The notes: generated by a model not told the origin, from the sequence alone. 64,000 bases of DNA from JAZKBN01 sp040388605 (GCA_040388605.1 JAZKBN010000044.1:62001-126000); one strand, 5' to 3'. Positions 1 through 9,398 are shown, counted from the stretch's first letter. Translations and numbers: made by a program.

Positions 1-2032
1 GGAATGCCTTAGCCATTTTAATGTAGTGGTTTCCGAATACCTCGCGGAAGGTACCCCACCAGCTGCCCTGACCCGGCAAATCGTTCTCGCCCCAGTTGTA
101 ACCGTCAATTGAAACCCAATCAACGTAGTCATCGCCGGGATAGCAAAGGTAAGGGTCGTTCCAAGGGTTGTCTTTTTCGCTCGGTACGCCACCGTTGTTC
201 ATACACCATACGAACTGTACGTTTTTAGCACCGGCCTTGCGGAAAATATCAACAATGTGTTTCCATGCCTTTTTGTGGCGATCAACACCTGCTTCTTTGC
301 CGTTCAATACGGTGCTCCAAGGGTACCAGTTACCGTTAAATTCGTGGAATATACGAAGTTGAACAGTTCCTTTTGCCTTAGCAGCCGCTTCAGCATATTG
401 TTGCAGGTAGTCGTCATACTTGCCGTTGATAATTGATGCAAGGTTAACTTCTTCACCTGCAGGAAGGCCTTTTTTAGCTTCCCATACAATGTGAGGAATA
501 CAACCGCTGGCATGAATGCGGGCAATGTCTTCGCTCTTGAACTTATCGTTCCAACCTTCGTACCACATAACTGATGCAGGTTTGCGACCGGTTACAGTCG
601 CATACTGGTTGCGTAAAGTTACCGGGCGACCGGGCATAAACACACCTGTAAATACGCCGCCAATGCTGTCGGCATTTTCATCAAGCGCTGATACGGTTTC
701 TAAAGAGATATCGCGTTTGTTGTGCGGATTATCTGCTTTACCGGCGTAAGGAGCAATTTTAATATCGTCAATTACAAGGTTGGCAGAGCCCTCACCCTGG
801 AATTGTATTTGCTTAATGCTTTGTGGGTTAACACCATGGCCTGCAAAATCGAAAGCTGAAAGCGGGATAATTACCTTGTTCCAGCCGTTGATGTATTCGT
901 CAGTAGGAATCCACATATTGCTCAGGGCAAGGTATGAACCTTTTTGAGCGTAGTCTTCAAGGCCGATTACCATAGGAAGACCATCATCAGGCTTACCAAG
1001 GTTTTTAACACGCATCTGGAGCGCGCCGTTTTTAACCTGGGCGCTGATGTCTGCAGGAACCCAATCGGTCCAGCTGAAACCCCAGCTGATATACTTACAA
1101 TCGTTGGTCTTATTCCAGCTGTAAGCAATAGAAGAAGTACCTTCGAATTTATCTGATTGAATAACAGCAACTTCTTTGCAGTTATCTTTATCTACACCCC
1201 AGGCACCGGCAGGAAGCTCATCTTTAAAGAGGGTAATTGTACCGCTTGGATTAGCAGACCCGTCTTTATTAGTGGCAGCTTTAGCAGGAGCATTGGCATC
1301 TTTGTAACGCTTATAAGCCTCAGCTATTTCACCTTCGAACTTAATAAAGCGGATATCGTCTATATATACGTTACCAACGCCTTCAAAGTTCATTTTTATT
1401 TGCTTTAAATTTCCGGCGGCAACTTTTGCCTTGGCAAAGTTGAACTCCACCATAGGAATTGCCACGTGAACCCAGCGGTTATCGAAGTTTTGTATGGGAT
1501 CGTCGATGAAACGGTGGTTCAGGCTTACGAAAGTATTTTTCTCAGCGTAGTCTTCGAAACCAAGGATAATGGAAAGGTCTTTTACAGGCTCACCTACATT
1601 TTTGATGTACATGCTTAAAGCCAACTTACCAACCTGGTCTTCCATATCAACGGGAGCCCAGTTGGTCCAGGTTCCGCCAATACCAATAAACGGACAGTCG
1701 CCTTTCTTGTTCCAGTTCAGCTTAAGGGCAGTTTTGCCTTCATAAACATCTTCGTTGCTGAAAGAGAAGTCTTTACAGTTATTTTTTTCGAAGCCCCAAC
1801 CGTTCGGCCACTCGTCGCCATAAATGACGCCCAAGCCGTTTTCCGATTCGTCTCCTTCCGCATCAGCCAACGCGCTCAGCGAGTCTGATTTAAGCGGGCG
1901 ATACACGCCGCCGCTCAGGTCGTCGTCCAGGGGGGCGTCGTCCAGGCTTAGCTTCAGCACGTTCTTACAGCCGGCGAAGAGAATGATTCCGGCCGCGAAA
2001 GCCAGGAATATGAATTTCAGCTTATTCATCAT
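1..2032 (-). CDS. GH26-family glycoside hydrolase lipoprotein with duplicated N-terminal beta-sandwich module (3' end off window)
   Basis: I translated this open frame from ATG at 2032; it runs off the left edge after 677 codons. The N-terminus is a lipoprotein signal ending in F-A-G-C (Cys22), so the enzyme is probably anchored to a membrane and exposed at the surface. Two homologous modules of about 165-180 residues follow (about 65-245 and 263-430); both carry a paired-Cys pattern (NNCK...GDC and DNCK...NDC) and look like carbohydrate-binding beta-sandwiches. The GH26-type catalytic domain starts near 440: FHEFNGNWYPW supplies the acid/base Glu (E564), followed by FVWCMN and DWVSIDGYNWG. 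The nucleophile Glu lies beyond the edge. GH26 enzymes are mostly endo-beta-mannanases, with some lichenases and xylanases, so the substrate is not settled. The ATG overlaps the stop of the upstream lipoprotein gene (TAATG), which suggests translational coupling; ATG at 2029 is an alternative start. Confidence 0.85.
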   Translation of the reverse strand, partial: MMNKLKFIFLAFAAGIILFAGCKNVLKLSLDDAPLDDDLSGGVYRPLKSDSLSALADAEGDESENGLGVIYGDEWPNGWGFEKNNCKDFSFSNEDVYEGKTALKLNWNKKGDCPFIGIGGTWTNWAPVDMEDQVGKLALSMYIKNVGEPVKDLSIILGFEDYAEKNTFVSLNHRFIDDPIQNFDNRWVHVAIPMVEFNFAKAKVAAGNLKQIKMNFEGVGNVYIDDIRFIKFEGEIAEAYKRYKDANAPAKAATNKDGSANPSGTITLFKDELPAGAWGVDKDNCKEVAVIQSDKFEGTSSIAYSWNKTNDCKYISWGFSWTDWVPADISAQVKNGALQMRVKNLGKPDDGLPMVIGLEDYAQKGSYLALSNMWIPTDEYINGWNKVIIPLSAFDFAGHGVNPQSIKQIQFQGEGSANLVIDDIKIAPYAGKADNPHNKRDISLETVSALDENADSIGGVFTGVFMPGRPVTLRNQYATVTGRKPASVMWYEGWNDKFKSEDIARIHASGCIPHIVWEAKKGLPAGEEVNLASIINGKYDDYLQQYAEAAAKAKGTVQLRIFHEFNGNWYPWSTVLNGKEAGVDRHKKAWKHIVDIFRKAGAKNVQFVWCMNNGGVPSEKDNPWNDPYLCYPGDDYVDWVSIDGYNWGENDLPGQGSWWGTFREVFGNHYIKMAKAF
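745..1840 (-). repeat. Tandem duplication of a ~170-residue carbohydrate-binding-like module inside the GH26 gene
   Basis: Two diverged copies, about 1310-1840 and 745-1243, encode the same order of motifs: W-G-x-(E/D)-K(D)-NC-K, W-N-K-x-x-(G/N)-D-C, a W-T-(N/D)-W-x-P motif, GFEDYA/GLEDYA, and a closing IDDI strand. The match is at protein level, so this is an old intragenic duplication and not a recent DNA repeat. Confidence 0.75.
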
Positions 2033-3072
2033 TATGGTCTGAATGGTGCACCAATTGTAAATACCGGGAAGTCAATGGAGGCCACTGCCTGGCCTGCCGC
2101 ATGACCCGGAGGGTTGGTGATCAGGGAAAATTGTACGTTAGAGATTTTATTTGGTTCGTGTACGCGGTTACCGTTTTTACCTGCACCTCGTTGGTTATCG
2201 CCATACAAGGTCTCAGAATAACGGAAACTTACTAACTTCCAACCTGTCCAGGTAACCTGAAGGTTATAAGCGCTTTGATCTTCAATATCAGAATCATAAG
2301 TACCTTCAAACGGAAAAACATCGTCTTCCTGGAATTGGATAGCTAATTGGGTATTTGCCCTGCCGGCTCCGTAAACAAAAACGTTAAACCAAACACTGTC
2401 GGCACGGTCAATTAAATTGTAGTGGGTAGTGTTTTGCCCCTTCAGGCTTGCAGGGAACTGAACATAACCAATGAAATAGTCTTTTCTATATGGAGCTTCA
2501 ACACCTGTCAAACTATAATAGAATGAGCCCTGAGCTGCTCTCACTTCGTTTGATTGGCCAAAATTTACTGAATCGTCAGCTTGAATCAGGCGAGGAAAAG
2601 CAGGCAAATTGGTTCCTTCAAAATCACTGAGCAAAACGGCATTAGTCAAATCAGGTGTACGTGCCTTTTTTAAGAAAACAGTTGTGCTTAATATTAGGGA
2701 AGTATCATCAAAGCTTACAAAAGCCAATACCTGCTCGCTACTTTGAAAAACAGGGAACTTCGTTGTACTGCCATCCCATGTAGAGTTCCATGCAGCTATT
2801 TCAGTTCCTTTCCCGTCAATGGTAAATTCAGCCAGGGAAACATTGCCCAGCAGGCGAAGATGCCAGCTTTCGTTCCTGCTGAATTTTGCGGTGAACCAAG
2901 CCTTATCTCCGGCAGTGAAATCCAATTCAGGCTTATTAGGCGCTAAAGGGGAAATTACTGTCAGCGGTGCCAGGTTGCTCTTTACATCGGGCCCAAGCTG
3001 GACCAGCGAAGTATCGGCACAACCCCAAAAGGCTGCAACAGGAATTAACAATAACAGAAACAGTTTTCTCAT
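2032..3072 (-). CDS. Surface lipoprotein, paralogue of the next gene upstream
   Basis: The product is 346 residues. It starts MRKLF, has a short hydrophobic stretch and ends its signal in F-W-G-C (Cys18), a slightly atypical lipobox. I do not recognise a named family. It is clearly homologous to the 374-residue product encoded at 3259-4383: both share a central AKFSR...W motif, an LSNALLF-like segment, a W-K-(L/S)-(V/I)-S-x-(R/K)-Y-S-E-T stretch, and a C-terminus of (F/Y)P-x-F-T-x-GAP-x-(R/K)P. The predicted all-beta content and the setting suggest a glycan-binding or structural surface lipoprotein, but this is inference. Its stop codon overlaps the start of the GH26 gene. A hairpin lies in the 186-bp gap upstream. 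Confidence 0.75.
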   Translation of the reverse strand: MRKLFLLLLIPVAAFWGCADTSLVQLGPDVKSNLAPLTVISPLAPNKPELDFTAGDKAWFTAKFSRNESWHLRLLGNVSLAEFTIDGKGTEIAAWNSTWDGSTTKFPVFQSSEQVLAFVSFDDTSLILSTTVFLKKARTPDLTNAVLLSDFEGTNLPAFPRLIQADDSVNFGQSNEVRAAQGSFYYSLTGVEAPYRKDYFIGYVQFPASLKGQNTTHYNLIDRADSVWFNVFVYGAGRANTQLAIQFQEDDVFPFEGTYDSDIEDQSAYNLQVTWTGWKLVSFRYSETLYGDNQRGAGKNGNRVHEPNKISNVQFSLITNPPGHAAGQAVASIDFPVFTIGAPFRP

Positions 3073-3161
3073 AATTCGGTGCGGCCATTTGTACTAATGG
3101 CTCTGGTGGCTCCGGTTCTAATATCTTGATTTTGAGCTTTAAGCCCGGAAATTTGTAATAA

Positions 3162-3192
3162 GCCGGCTGTGGCAGTTCATGCTACGGCCGGC
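3162..3192 (-). terminator. Intercistronic hairpin between the two lipoprotein genes
   Basis: GCCGGC at 3162-3167 and 3187-3192 flank a second short stem (GTGGC/GCTAC with one wobble) around a 7-nt loop. No strong U-tract follows on the minus strand (TTATTAC). It may be a partial terminator or an RNA-stability element that lowers expression of the downstream pair. Confidence 0.35.
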
Positions 3193-3258
3193 AATTAATG
3201 ATAATCGGTACTAATTAAGTTTGCGACAAGTACAGCAATCTTAATTAAAACACAATTA

Positions 3259-4383
3259 TTAAGGTTTCAAGGGCGCACCCCAAGTGAAGCAGGGGTAATC
3301 AATTGAAAGGTGAGCTTCGCCATTGGCTATGCCGGCCGTTACAGGAACGAGTGAAATATTTACATCTGTAATCCTGTCGATCTGCTTTATGTTGTTACCC
3401 AATGTACCGCCTTGTGTGGCGAACTCATTATGTTGAGTTTCAGAATACTTAACTGAAATCAATTTCCATCCGGGAGTCCAGTCTACATTGTCGAAAGGTA
3501 GAATTGCCCTAAAAACATCTTCAGAATCAGGAACAGCAACACCGTCGTTATTATCATCTTCATTGAATGATATACCAATTCTTGTGTTATGCAAGCCGTA
3601 GCTGTACACCATTATATTGAAGTATAATTGTGTTGGATCACCATTGGCTCCTGACAAATCAAAATGCGGTTTGAAAGGTGCACGGAATATATTTGCATTG
3701 ATGTTTGAAGTACCAATGTAGTAAATATCATCTCCGGCTCCGCCAGGTGTTCCTTTCATATCCCAATAGAACGAACCTTCAGCAGCTTCGTGACCAGAAC
3801 CGTCAGTATAGGTATTGCTCCTGAATCCGTAGGTAAGTTGGCCACTTGGTGATTTTGCTGTAACACGAATACGTAAAGGGTATTTTGTTATAGGCTCAAA
3901 GTTGCCAAAGAGCAAAGCATTTGAAAGGTCTACGTCACCGCGTTTGGCGATGCTGAAATCTTTTCTTAAAAAAGCTTTACCTACAATTTTTTCATCAAGG
4001 CCCTCAACCTGCAAAACTGCAGTGCCGAGATCGCCGTCTTTTACCATGGGAATAACATCTACGCTGCCATTCCATTGTGCGGTAGATTCATTGAGGCTGC
4101 TGCTTTCGCCCCTGATTACGCGTTGCCATCCTTTGCCGCCATTCAGGGTTAAAACCCATTTGGCCTTACGCGAAAACTTAGCAGTGAAATTTGTTACCGG
4201 GGTGGCAGTAAAATCAACTACAGCTTCCGGTGCATTAATGTCCAAGCCCTCCAAAATCTTTAATTCAGAAAGAGAATTGTTTACCGAAAGCTCTTCGGTA
4301 AGCTCCTTATAGCTGTCGGAGCAGCCACCAAAGGTGAGCCCGGCAATAACAATGCAAGCGGCGGAGTAGAACAGTTTTCTCAT
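3259..4383 (-). CDS. Surface lipoprotein (paralogous pair)
   Basis: The product is 374 residues with signal MRKLFYSAACIVIAGLTFGG followed by the lipobox Cys21. It has the same architecture as the 346-residue neighbour: TAKFSRKAKW near residue 65, KAFLRKDF near 137, a motif with W-K-L-I-S-V-K-Y-S-E-T near 310, and the GAPLKP C-terminus. It also carries an acidic EDDNNDG stretch that could bind calcium. It lies 40 bp downstream of an outer-membrane barrel gene, so the two are probably co-transcribed. No enzymatic motif is visible. Its family is not recognised; a role in surface glycan binding is inferred only from the GH26 gene downstream. Confidence 0.75.
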   Translation of the reverse strand: MRKLFYSAACIVIAGLTFGGCSDSYKELTEELSVNNSLSELKILEGLDINAPEAVVDFTATPVTNFTAKFSRKAKWVLTLNGGKGWQRVIRGESSSLNESTAQWNGSVDVIPMVKDGDLGTAVLQVEGLDEKIVGKAFLRKDFSIAKRGDVDLSNALLFGNFEPITKYPLRIRVTAKSPSGQLTYGFRSNTYTDGSGHEAAEGSFYWDMKGTPGGAGDDIYYIGTSNINANIFRAPFKPHFDLSGANGDPTQLYFNIMVYSYGLHNTRIGISFNEDDNNDGVAVPDSEDVFRAILPFDNVDWTPGWKLISVKYSETQHNEFATQGGTLGNNIKQIDRITDVNISLVPVTAGIANGEAHLSIDYPCFTWGAPLKP

Positions 4384-4423
4384 GACTTAAAATTTTGAAT
4401 TTTGGTGATTAATTTGGTCAGAA

Positions 4424-6178
4424 TCAGAAATGCATATTGAAAAGGAAGAACAGCTGGGTCATATTATAACCTAAGTTACTGTTCGTATTGTCTGAAAGGT
4501 CGAAATATTGACCTTGTGCTGTCAGGTTAATGGTAGGCGTGAAGCGGTAGTTAAAACCGAAAGCGTACATGCTTTGGGTCATATCCACATTATAAGCACG
4601 AAGCGTATTAGCGTCGTAAATATCAAGGCGGTTATAATTATCGCGAATTTCAAGAACCTCGTTGCCCTTGCCGCTTACTATTTTGGCTCCTGCTAACAGG
4701 TCGAATTTATTGGCAATTTCAATGTTCAGACCAGCATCAATGAGTGAAGTTTTCAAATCAACAACTTCAGCGCCCACGCCTGAACGTGAGGTGCTTTCAT
4801 TTTGGTAGCCTAAAGTAACATCGAGGTGTTTTTTCCAGCCAGCCATTTTACCGAAATGAAAATTACCTGAACCGCGGATTTGGGTATATGAACGTTTTTC
4901 CTCGGTACCAATGCCAACCATTTCACCTAAGAAAGAGCCGGCAGCCTGCAAATCAAAAGTTTCGCGCTTTAATAAAGCCTCAACAGTAATGCCTGCACGG
5001 TTAGGCGTAGCGGCACCGTAAGGAGTAACATTGCTCAACAATGGGTTAGTTGTACCAAGCCTTGTGCTAAAGCGTTGGTTATAAAGCGTTTCGTCACGCA
5101 GCAAATCCATTGTTGTAACATTGCGGATTGCACGCTCCGAACCATTGCCAAGATAGCGATAAAACTGACCCGTAGAGTCAAAATTAATTCGCTTGGTTTG
5201 GGCTCCGGGGCTGAAGAAATTAGCGCCAACCTGGCGGTAATTTGCTTTCAGGGTAAGACCCAGCTCTTTAAAATCAACACCAGCACCGAAATCTCCAAAG
5301 CCGTCGTTACGATTTTTAAGAGAGTCGCCGGGAATGTTTATGTAACCGGTGTATCCGGGGAAAGCAAGCCTTGAAACACCTGCCTCACCTGTAATAAAGT
5401 AACGATTGCTGCCGCTGTTTATTTCAGTTACAAAATTGCCTGTATAAACCTCGTTTATAATACGCCCTTTCTGGGGTGTGTTATTAGGGAGGTCGAACAA
5501 GCGAATATAGTTTCCGCCTAAGGTGAAGTTTTCGCTTTGCATTAAGCGTAAACGTCCGCCGCCAATAAGCTGTTGGTTGGTATAGCTGTAATCAGTTGGC
5601 GCATTGCGGGTTAAGAAACCATTAATGGTTGCCTGCTTTATAAATGAGCCCAGGTTCAAACCGGCTTCGGTCTGCAGACCCTGCATGTGCCAAAGGTTTC
5701 CGGGCTTATAGTAGTTTTCATAATAAACTACCTGGCGCGGCAGGTTAAATACCTCGGCCTCATTAATGCGACCTTCTTCGGCATTATTCCAAAGCGTGTA
5801 CGGGGTTTGCTTCAGGAAAACATCACCAACCTGGTACTTAATGACTTTGGCAATAGTGCCCTTGGCTGTCAGCTGCCTGATACCAACTGTAACACCGCCG
5901 CCATAGAAACCACCGAATTCGTTACGCATACGCATAACGCCTGTAATTTCAGTTTCCTTGTTCGGGCGAATGTTAATACCCCAGTCGAAAAGCGTATAAC
6001 CGCCGTTCAGACTTTTTGTAGTGCTTGAATCGCCTTCCAGCCTTTTACCGCCTATGCTGTTATTGCGCAGGAAAGAACGGGCTGTTCCGTTGAACGAAAT
6101 CTTGGCTTGGCCGTATGCGCTCATTAAAAGGGCGGGTGCGGCAAGAGCCAGGAAGGTTGTGAATACTATTTTCCGCAT
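4424..6178 (-). CDS. Outer-membrane beta-barrel protein
   Basis: The product is 584 residues with a Sec signal (MRKIVFTTFLALAAPALLMSAYGQA). The rest is rich in alternating amphipathic strands and Gly/Asn turns, and it ends in an aromatic residue (LFFLFNMHF), as outer-membrane barrels do. Residues around 110-140 include VGDVFLKQTPYTLWNN; the barrel encoded just upstream (6332-8281) carries a matching SPFTLWNN, so the two are distant paralogues. There is no TonB box, plug or SusC feature. It probably partners the two lipoproteins and the GH26 enzyme in the same operon. Its function is unknown; a glycan or oligosaccharide pore, or an assembly scaffold, is possible. Confidence 0.75.
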   Translation of the reverse strand: MRKIVFTTFLALAAPALLMSAYGQAKISFNGTARSFLRNNSIGGKRLEGDSSTTKSLNGGYTLFDWGINIRPNKETEITGVMRMRNEFGGFYGGGVTVGIRQLTAKGTIAKVIKYQVGDVFLKQTPYTLWNNAEEGRINEAEVFNLPRQVVYYENYYKPGNLWHMQGLQTEAGLNLGSFIKQATINGFLTRNAPTDYSYTNQQLIGGGRLRLMQSENFTLGGNYIRLFDLPNNTPQKGRIINEVYTGNFVTEINSGSNRYFITGEAGVSRLAFPGYTGYINIPGDSLKNRNDGFGDFGAGVDFKELGLTLKANYRQVGANFFSPGAQTKRINFDSTGQFYRYLGNGSERAIRNVTTMDLLRDETLYNQRFSTRLGTTNPLLSNVTPYGAATPNRAGITVEALLKRETFDLQAAGSFLGEMVGIGTEEKRSYTQIRGSGNFHFGKMAGWKKHLDVTLGYQNESTSRSGVGAEVVDLKTSLIDAGLNIEIANKFDLLAGAKIVSGKGNEVLEIRDNYNRLDIYDANTLRAYNVDMTQSMYAFGFNYRFTPTINLTAQGQYFDLSDNTNSNLGYNMTQLFFLFNMHF

Positions 6179-6331
6179 CGGGATTTGGTGTTCGGGATGA
6201 TGAAGTATATCAGGCTTTCAGTTCAGAACCAACACGGTTCATTATGAAAATCAGTGCTTTTTTAGGTAGGCGCTTTTTAGGGCAGGTTTGCTTGCGCAGA
6301 ATAATTGAAGATTAGAGCCTAAGCTCATTTG

Positions 6332-8281
6332 CTAAAAGAATATTTTTAGCTCTACGCTCGACTCATGACCACGGAAGTAATCAAGCTCGAAATTTGCATC
6401 GGTGAAGTTATACCAGCGCTGACGGAAGTATAAGCCCGCACGCTCAGATATATTAATATCAGCACCCAGACCATAGCCATGCCCGGTTTGGTTACGCGGA
6501 AGACCGGTTTTTACGTCAAGGTCGGTGTCTTTGTTGCCAAGAACACGTTCAATACCGTAATAACCAATCAGCACTACGTTCTTGGTAACAGTATAGTTAA
6601 GGTCGAATTCGTTGGTGTAGGTACGAATCCAGGCATCTGTGGATGTTACGGGGATAACAGACATTTTAGGACTTACGCTCGCGTTTGAGCTGAACCAGAA
6701 GAAAGTTATATCTCTGCCAGCAAGCTTCTCCTTGAATTTAAGGTGCATTTCAAAGTTGTTGAAGTGCTTTGAAGGCAAATCTCCTGAGCCGTTGATGTTA
6801 ACTGTTTCAGTTACGTTCCTGAAAAGACCATTAACGCGTTGGTAAGGGCCGATTCCGGAATTATAAAGGCTGAACCTGCTCCAGCTTACGTTGTTAACAC
6901 GGTGGTAATAAGTAATCTGGCGATTGAGCTGGTCAATTTCAGCAGATGCCGCTATACCAAGGTTAATTACCAGCGGGCCAAACTGAAGCTCAGAGTTAAC
7001 AGCTGCACCCTGGCGGTTGTTAGCCATTGAACCTATATCTACCAAGGGGCTGCTGAAAGGCAGCAATGTGCTGGTTACCTGCTGCTTACTGGTATTAATA
7101 AAGGTTGAGTTAACGTTTACAAAGTTCTTATCAACGTGGTAAGCGCTTATATCTATTGGGAAATAAGTTACCGACGAAGGCAATTGCAGTCGGCCCATAA
7201 TTGCAGGACCGTAATTTTTGGCATATACAGGCGTTTCAAAAGAACCTATACCTGCTTCACCTGTAATATGTATGCCTTTCTGCAGTACGCCGAATTCAAG
7301 AGAGTTAACTGAATAACGATTATACTTAGGGCTTAAGCTATCCAGGTAAGTAGTACTGGTGAAATGGTTATAGCTTATTATATTAGAGCCAAATGGCTTC
7401 TCTAGGCGTCCGCCGATGCTGCTGTTCGGAATTTTACCCAGGCTGTATGCTGCGCCGCCGCCGTTGTTTTGCGTTTTACCCAACAGGAAAAAAGCATTCA
7501 GGCCATAAGGCATGCGAAGGCCTTCTAATATAATGCCCTGAAAGGCCTGGTTATCCCAACGTATATCCTGCTTTAATGCCTCGCGTTCCCAATAACGGTT
7601 GTACCTATCTCCGGCAGCCAATACAGGCTCCCAAGGGTTCCGCTCAAAAGTACTGAAACGGTTGTAGCCACGGTTATTCCAAAGGGTAAAAGGGCTCAGG
7701 TGATACCAGTGAATACCGCCTGCTCTTAAATTAATATCAGCATACTTGGTTTTGATGCTGCTGTAAAAGTTAATACCAAGGTAAAGGCTAAGGTTATCAT
7801 AGTCTTTAATCTTAGGTCCACCGTAACCCGGAGCCCAGAAAATATCAGTGCCGATGGCTACGCCCGGAGCGGGTGTGGCATTCACTGAAAAACTGAGCAC
7901 CGGTTCACGGTATCCATCGCCTACACCAAGGGTACGGCGATAATCTGTTTGCCCGAACGGAGCAGGCATATATCTGTAGAAGCCGAGGAAACGATAGTAA
8001 CCGCCGAACTTAATATCACGAAGCTTGTTTTTAATTACAGAGTAATCGGCCCAATTATTGCCTGTTACACCTGCGGGGTCGGTTGCGCCTGCAATAGGTT
8101 TAATTGAAGCAGCGCCAAACCTGTTACCAGACGACTTTTTAACAGTATCTATAATACAGCTGTCGCCCACAAGCCGGGTAGGAGCGGCTGTGCCACCTGA
8201 ACCTAAATCTGCACTGAACGCAGAAACGGTGCTTAGGAGCAAACAAAAAATACCTGCGACGAAGGGTAGGCGTTTCTTCAT
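6332..8281 (-). CDS. Outer-membrane beta-barrel protein, first gene of the operon
   Basis: The product is 649 residues with signal peptide MKKRLPFVAGIFCLLLSTVSAFSA. After a low-complexity linker (about 25-85) it consists of repeated amphipathic beta strands, for example FGGYYRFLGFYRYMP near 95, and ends in SSVELKIFF, a typical barrel C-terminus. The SPFTLWNNRGYNRF segment matches the TPYTLWNN region of the next barrel. No plug domain or ligand motif is visible. A good phylum-type promoter lies about 60 nt upstream, and no convincing promoter was found before the next four genes, so it probably leads a five-gene unit. Its specific function is not recognised. Confidence 0.75.
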   Translation of the reverse strand: MKKRLPFVAGIFCLLLSTVSAFSADLGSGGTAAPTRLVGDSCIIDTVKKSSGNRFGAASIKPIAGATDPAGVTGNNWADYSVIKNKLRDIKFGGYYRFLGFYRYMPAPFGQTDYRRTLGVGDGYREPVLSFSVNATPAPGVAIGTDIFWAPGYGGPKIKDYDNLSLYLGINFYSSIKTKYADINLRAGGIHWYHLSPFTLWNNRGYNRFSTFERNPWEPVLAAGDRYNRYWEREALKQDIRWDNQAFQGIILEGLRMPYGLNAFFLLGKTQNNGGGAAYSLGKIPNSSIGGRLEKPFGSNIISYNHFTSTTYLDSLSPKYNRYSVNSLEFGVLQKGIHITGEAGIGSFETPVYAKNYGPAIMGRLQLPSSVTYFPIDISAYHVDKNFVNVNSTFINTSKQQVTSTLLPFSSPLVDIGSMANNRQGAAVNSELQFGPLVINLGIAASAEIDQLNRQITYYHRVNNVSWSRFSLYNSGIGPYQRVNGLFRNVTETVNINGSGDLPSKHFNNFEMHLKFKEKLAGRDITFFWFSSNASVSPKMSVIPVTSTDAWIRTYTNEFDLNYTVTKNVVLIGYYGIERVLGNKDTDLDVKTGLPRNQTGHGYGLGADINISERAGLYFRQRWYNFTDANFELDYFRGHESSVELKIFF

Positions 8282-8343
8282 TAGACGTTAATAAGGTGTC
8301 GGAATTATAGACCGGGTGTAAGAGGCCGTTTTCTGTTCCGTTA

Positions 8344-8373
8344 CAAAAGTACTGAGAATTCTTTTACCCGCAA
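8344..8373 (-). promoter_or_regulatory. Bacteroidetes-type promoter of the GH26/barrel operon
   Basis: On the minus strand, TTG (8373-8371), a 19-nt spacer and TACTTTTG (8351-8344) match the known phylum consensus -33 TTG / -7 TAnnTTTG at ideal spacing. The predicted start of transcription is near 8337, giving a leader of roughly 55 nt before the ATG at 8281. Confidence 0.65.
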
Positions 8374-9398
8374 GTAGTATAAATAGCTAAAGCGCTGATA
8401 TTCAAAAAATTAAACTATATGCTTGGCGCTTAAAACGCAATGTATTTTTTTTGTAATTGCTTATTCTTCAATGCAATAAGGATTGCTTGCGTTTTAAGGT
8501 TTAGGCATTTCGCACACAATAAAATTTTTAGTCTCATCCCCCTATCTTTTAAATAATATTCCTTTCCAATAGAAAGTGCCTGTGCAAACAGCGCCTAAGG
8601 GAGGCAAAAATCGGCTTAAATATATTTCCCCCGTTTCAAAGTAATCGGCATTGCGGTGCAAATGATTTCGTTCTGTCGCACGAACAATGGTATTACTAGG
8701 TCAGGCTAAAAATTACTGATGTTAGCTTCGAACCCAAAATTTGAAACTATGCCAATATATAAATTACAGCAGGTTTTAAAGGAGGTCAAAAGCAGGTGAA
8801 ACTCAGGTACCAAATTTTAAACAGTTGATTATTAATATATTAAAACCCATTAAACCTGTTGACCGGTTATTTTTATCCTTCATAATAATGAAATAATTTA
8901 TAACGGCTATCCAGGAAAGCACCTGCAGACAAATGAGTAACGTACTGTAACATGGTGTATTTCAACCTCCGCATTAAAATCAGGTTAATTTTATCATATA
9001 TGTAATTTTTAGGGCTTCCGGGTTGAAAACAGTTAATTCCCTACCCTGAAAACTCATTTTCATTTGATGCTTTTAATGCGCCCGCTGATTTTCAATGTCC
9101 TATAGCAATGTATGCAATATGGTTCCGGGAACCATATGCATGTACGTTTTTAAACTTAGCCGTAATATACCCGGCTATGAAGCAAACTTTTAATAGCAAA
9201 GGCATATTAGGCTTGTAAATCGCATAAAAACGGCTTTGCATCGCATAATTAGGCTTGCGATTGAACATTGCCAAAATGCGGTTGAACAATTAAAGTGCTC
9301 CTTATTCATTATTTTGGCCCTTATGTAACGAAAAACGCCTGCCTTTATAAATTATCTGAATATTGCACTTTTCTGATACCAGCCAATAAATAACAACA
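8374..9398. other. ~1-kb AT-rich non-coding region
   Basis: I see no gene with plausible protein sequence here. Short open frames, such as the 65-codon minus frame at 9092-9289, have no recognisable composition. The stretch 9200-9290 contains short imperfect repeats (TTAGGCTTG twice and ATCGCATAA twice). Apart from the promoter at its left border and the terminator at its right border I recognise no element. Confidence 0.5.

Noticed and set aside
6179..6331. Independent promoter for the second barrel gene
   Set aside because: No TAnnTTTG with a TTG partner was found in this gap on the minus strand; read-through from 8344-8373 is simpler.
8770..8835. Perfect Shine-Dalgarno-like AAAGGAGGT followed by a GTG
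   Set aside because: The frame ends after about 10 codons, and this phylum rarely uses such sites; no conserved peptide is seen.
9092..9289. 65-codon minus-strand open frame in the non-coding region
   Set aside because: Its sequence reads as translated repeats, with no promoter, no signal or domain, and no coding-like composition.
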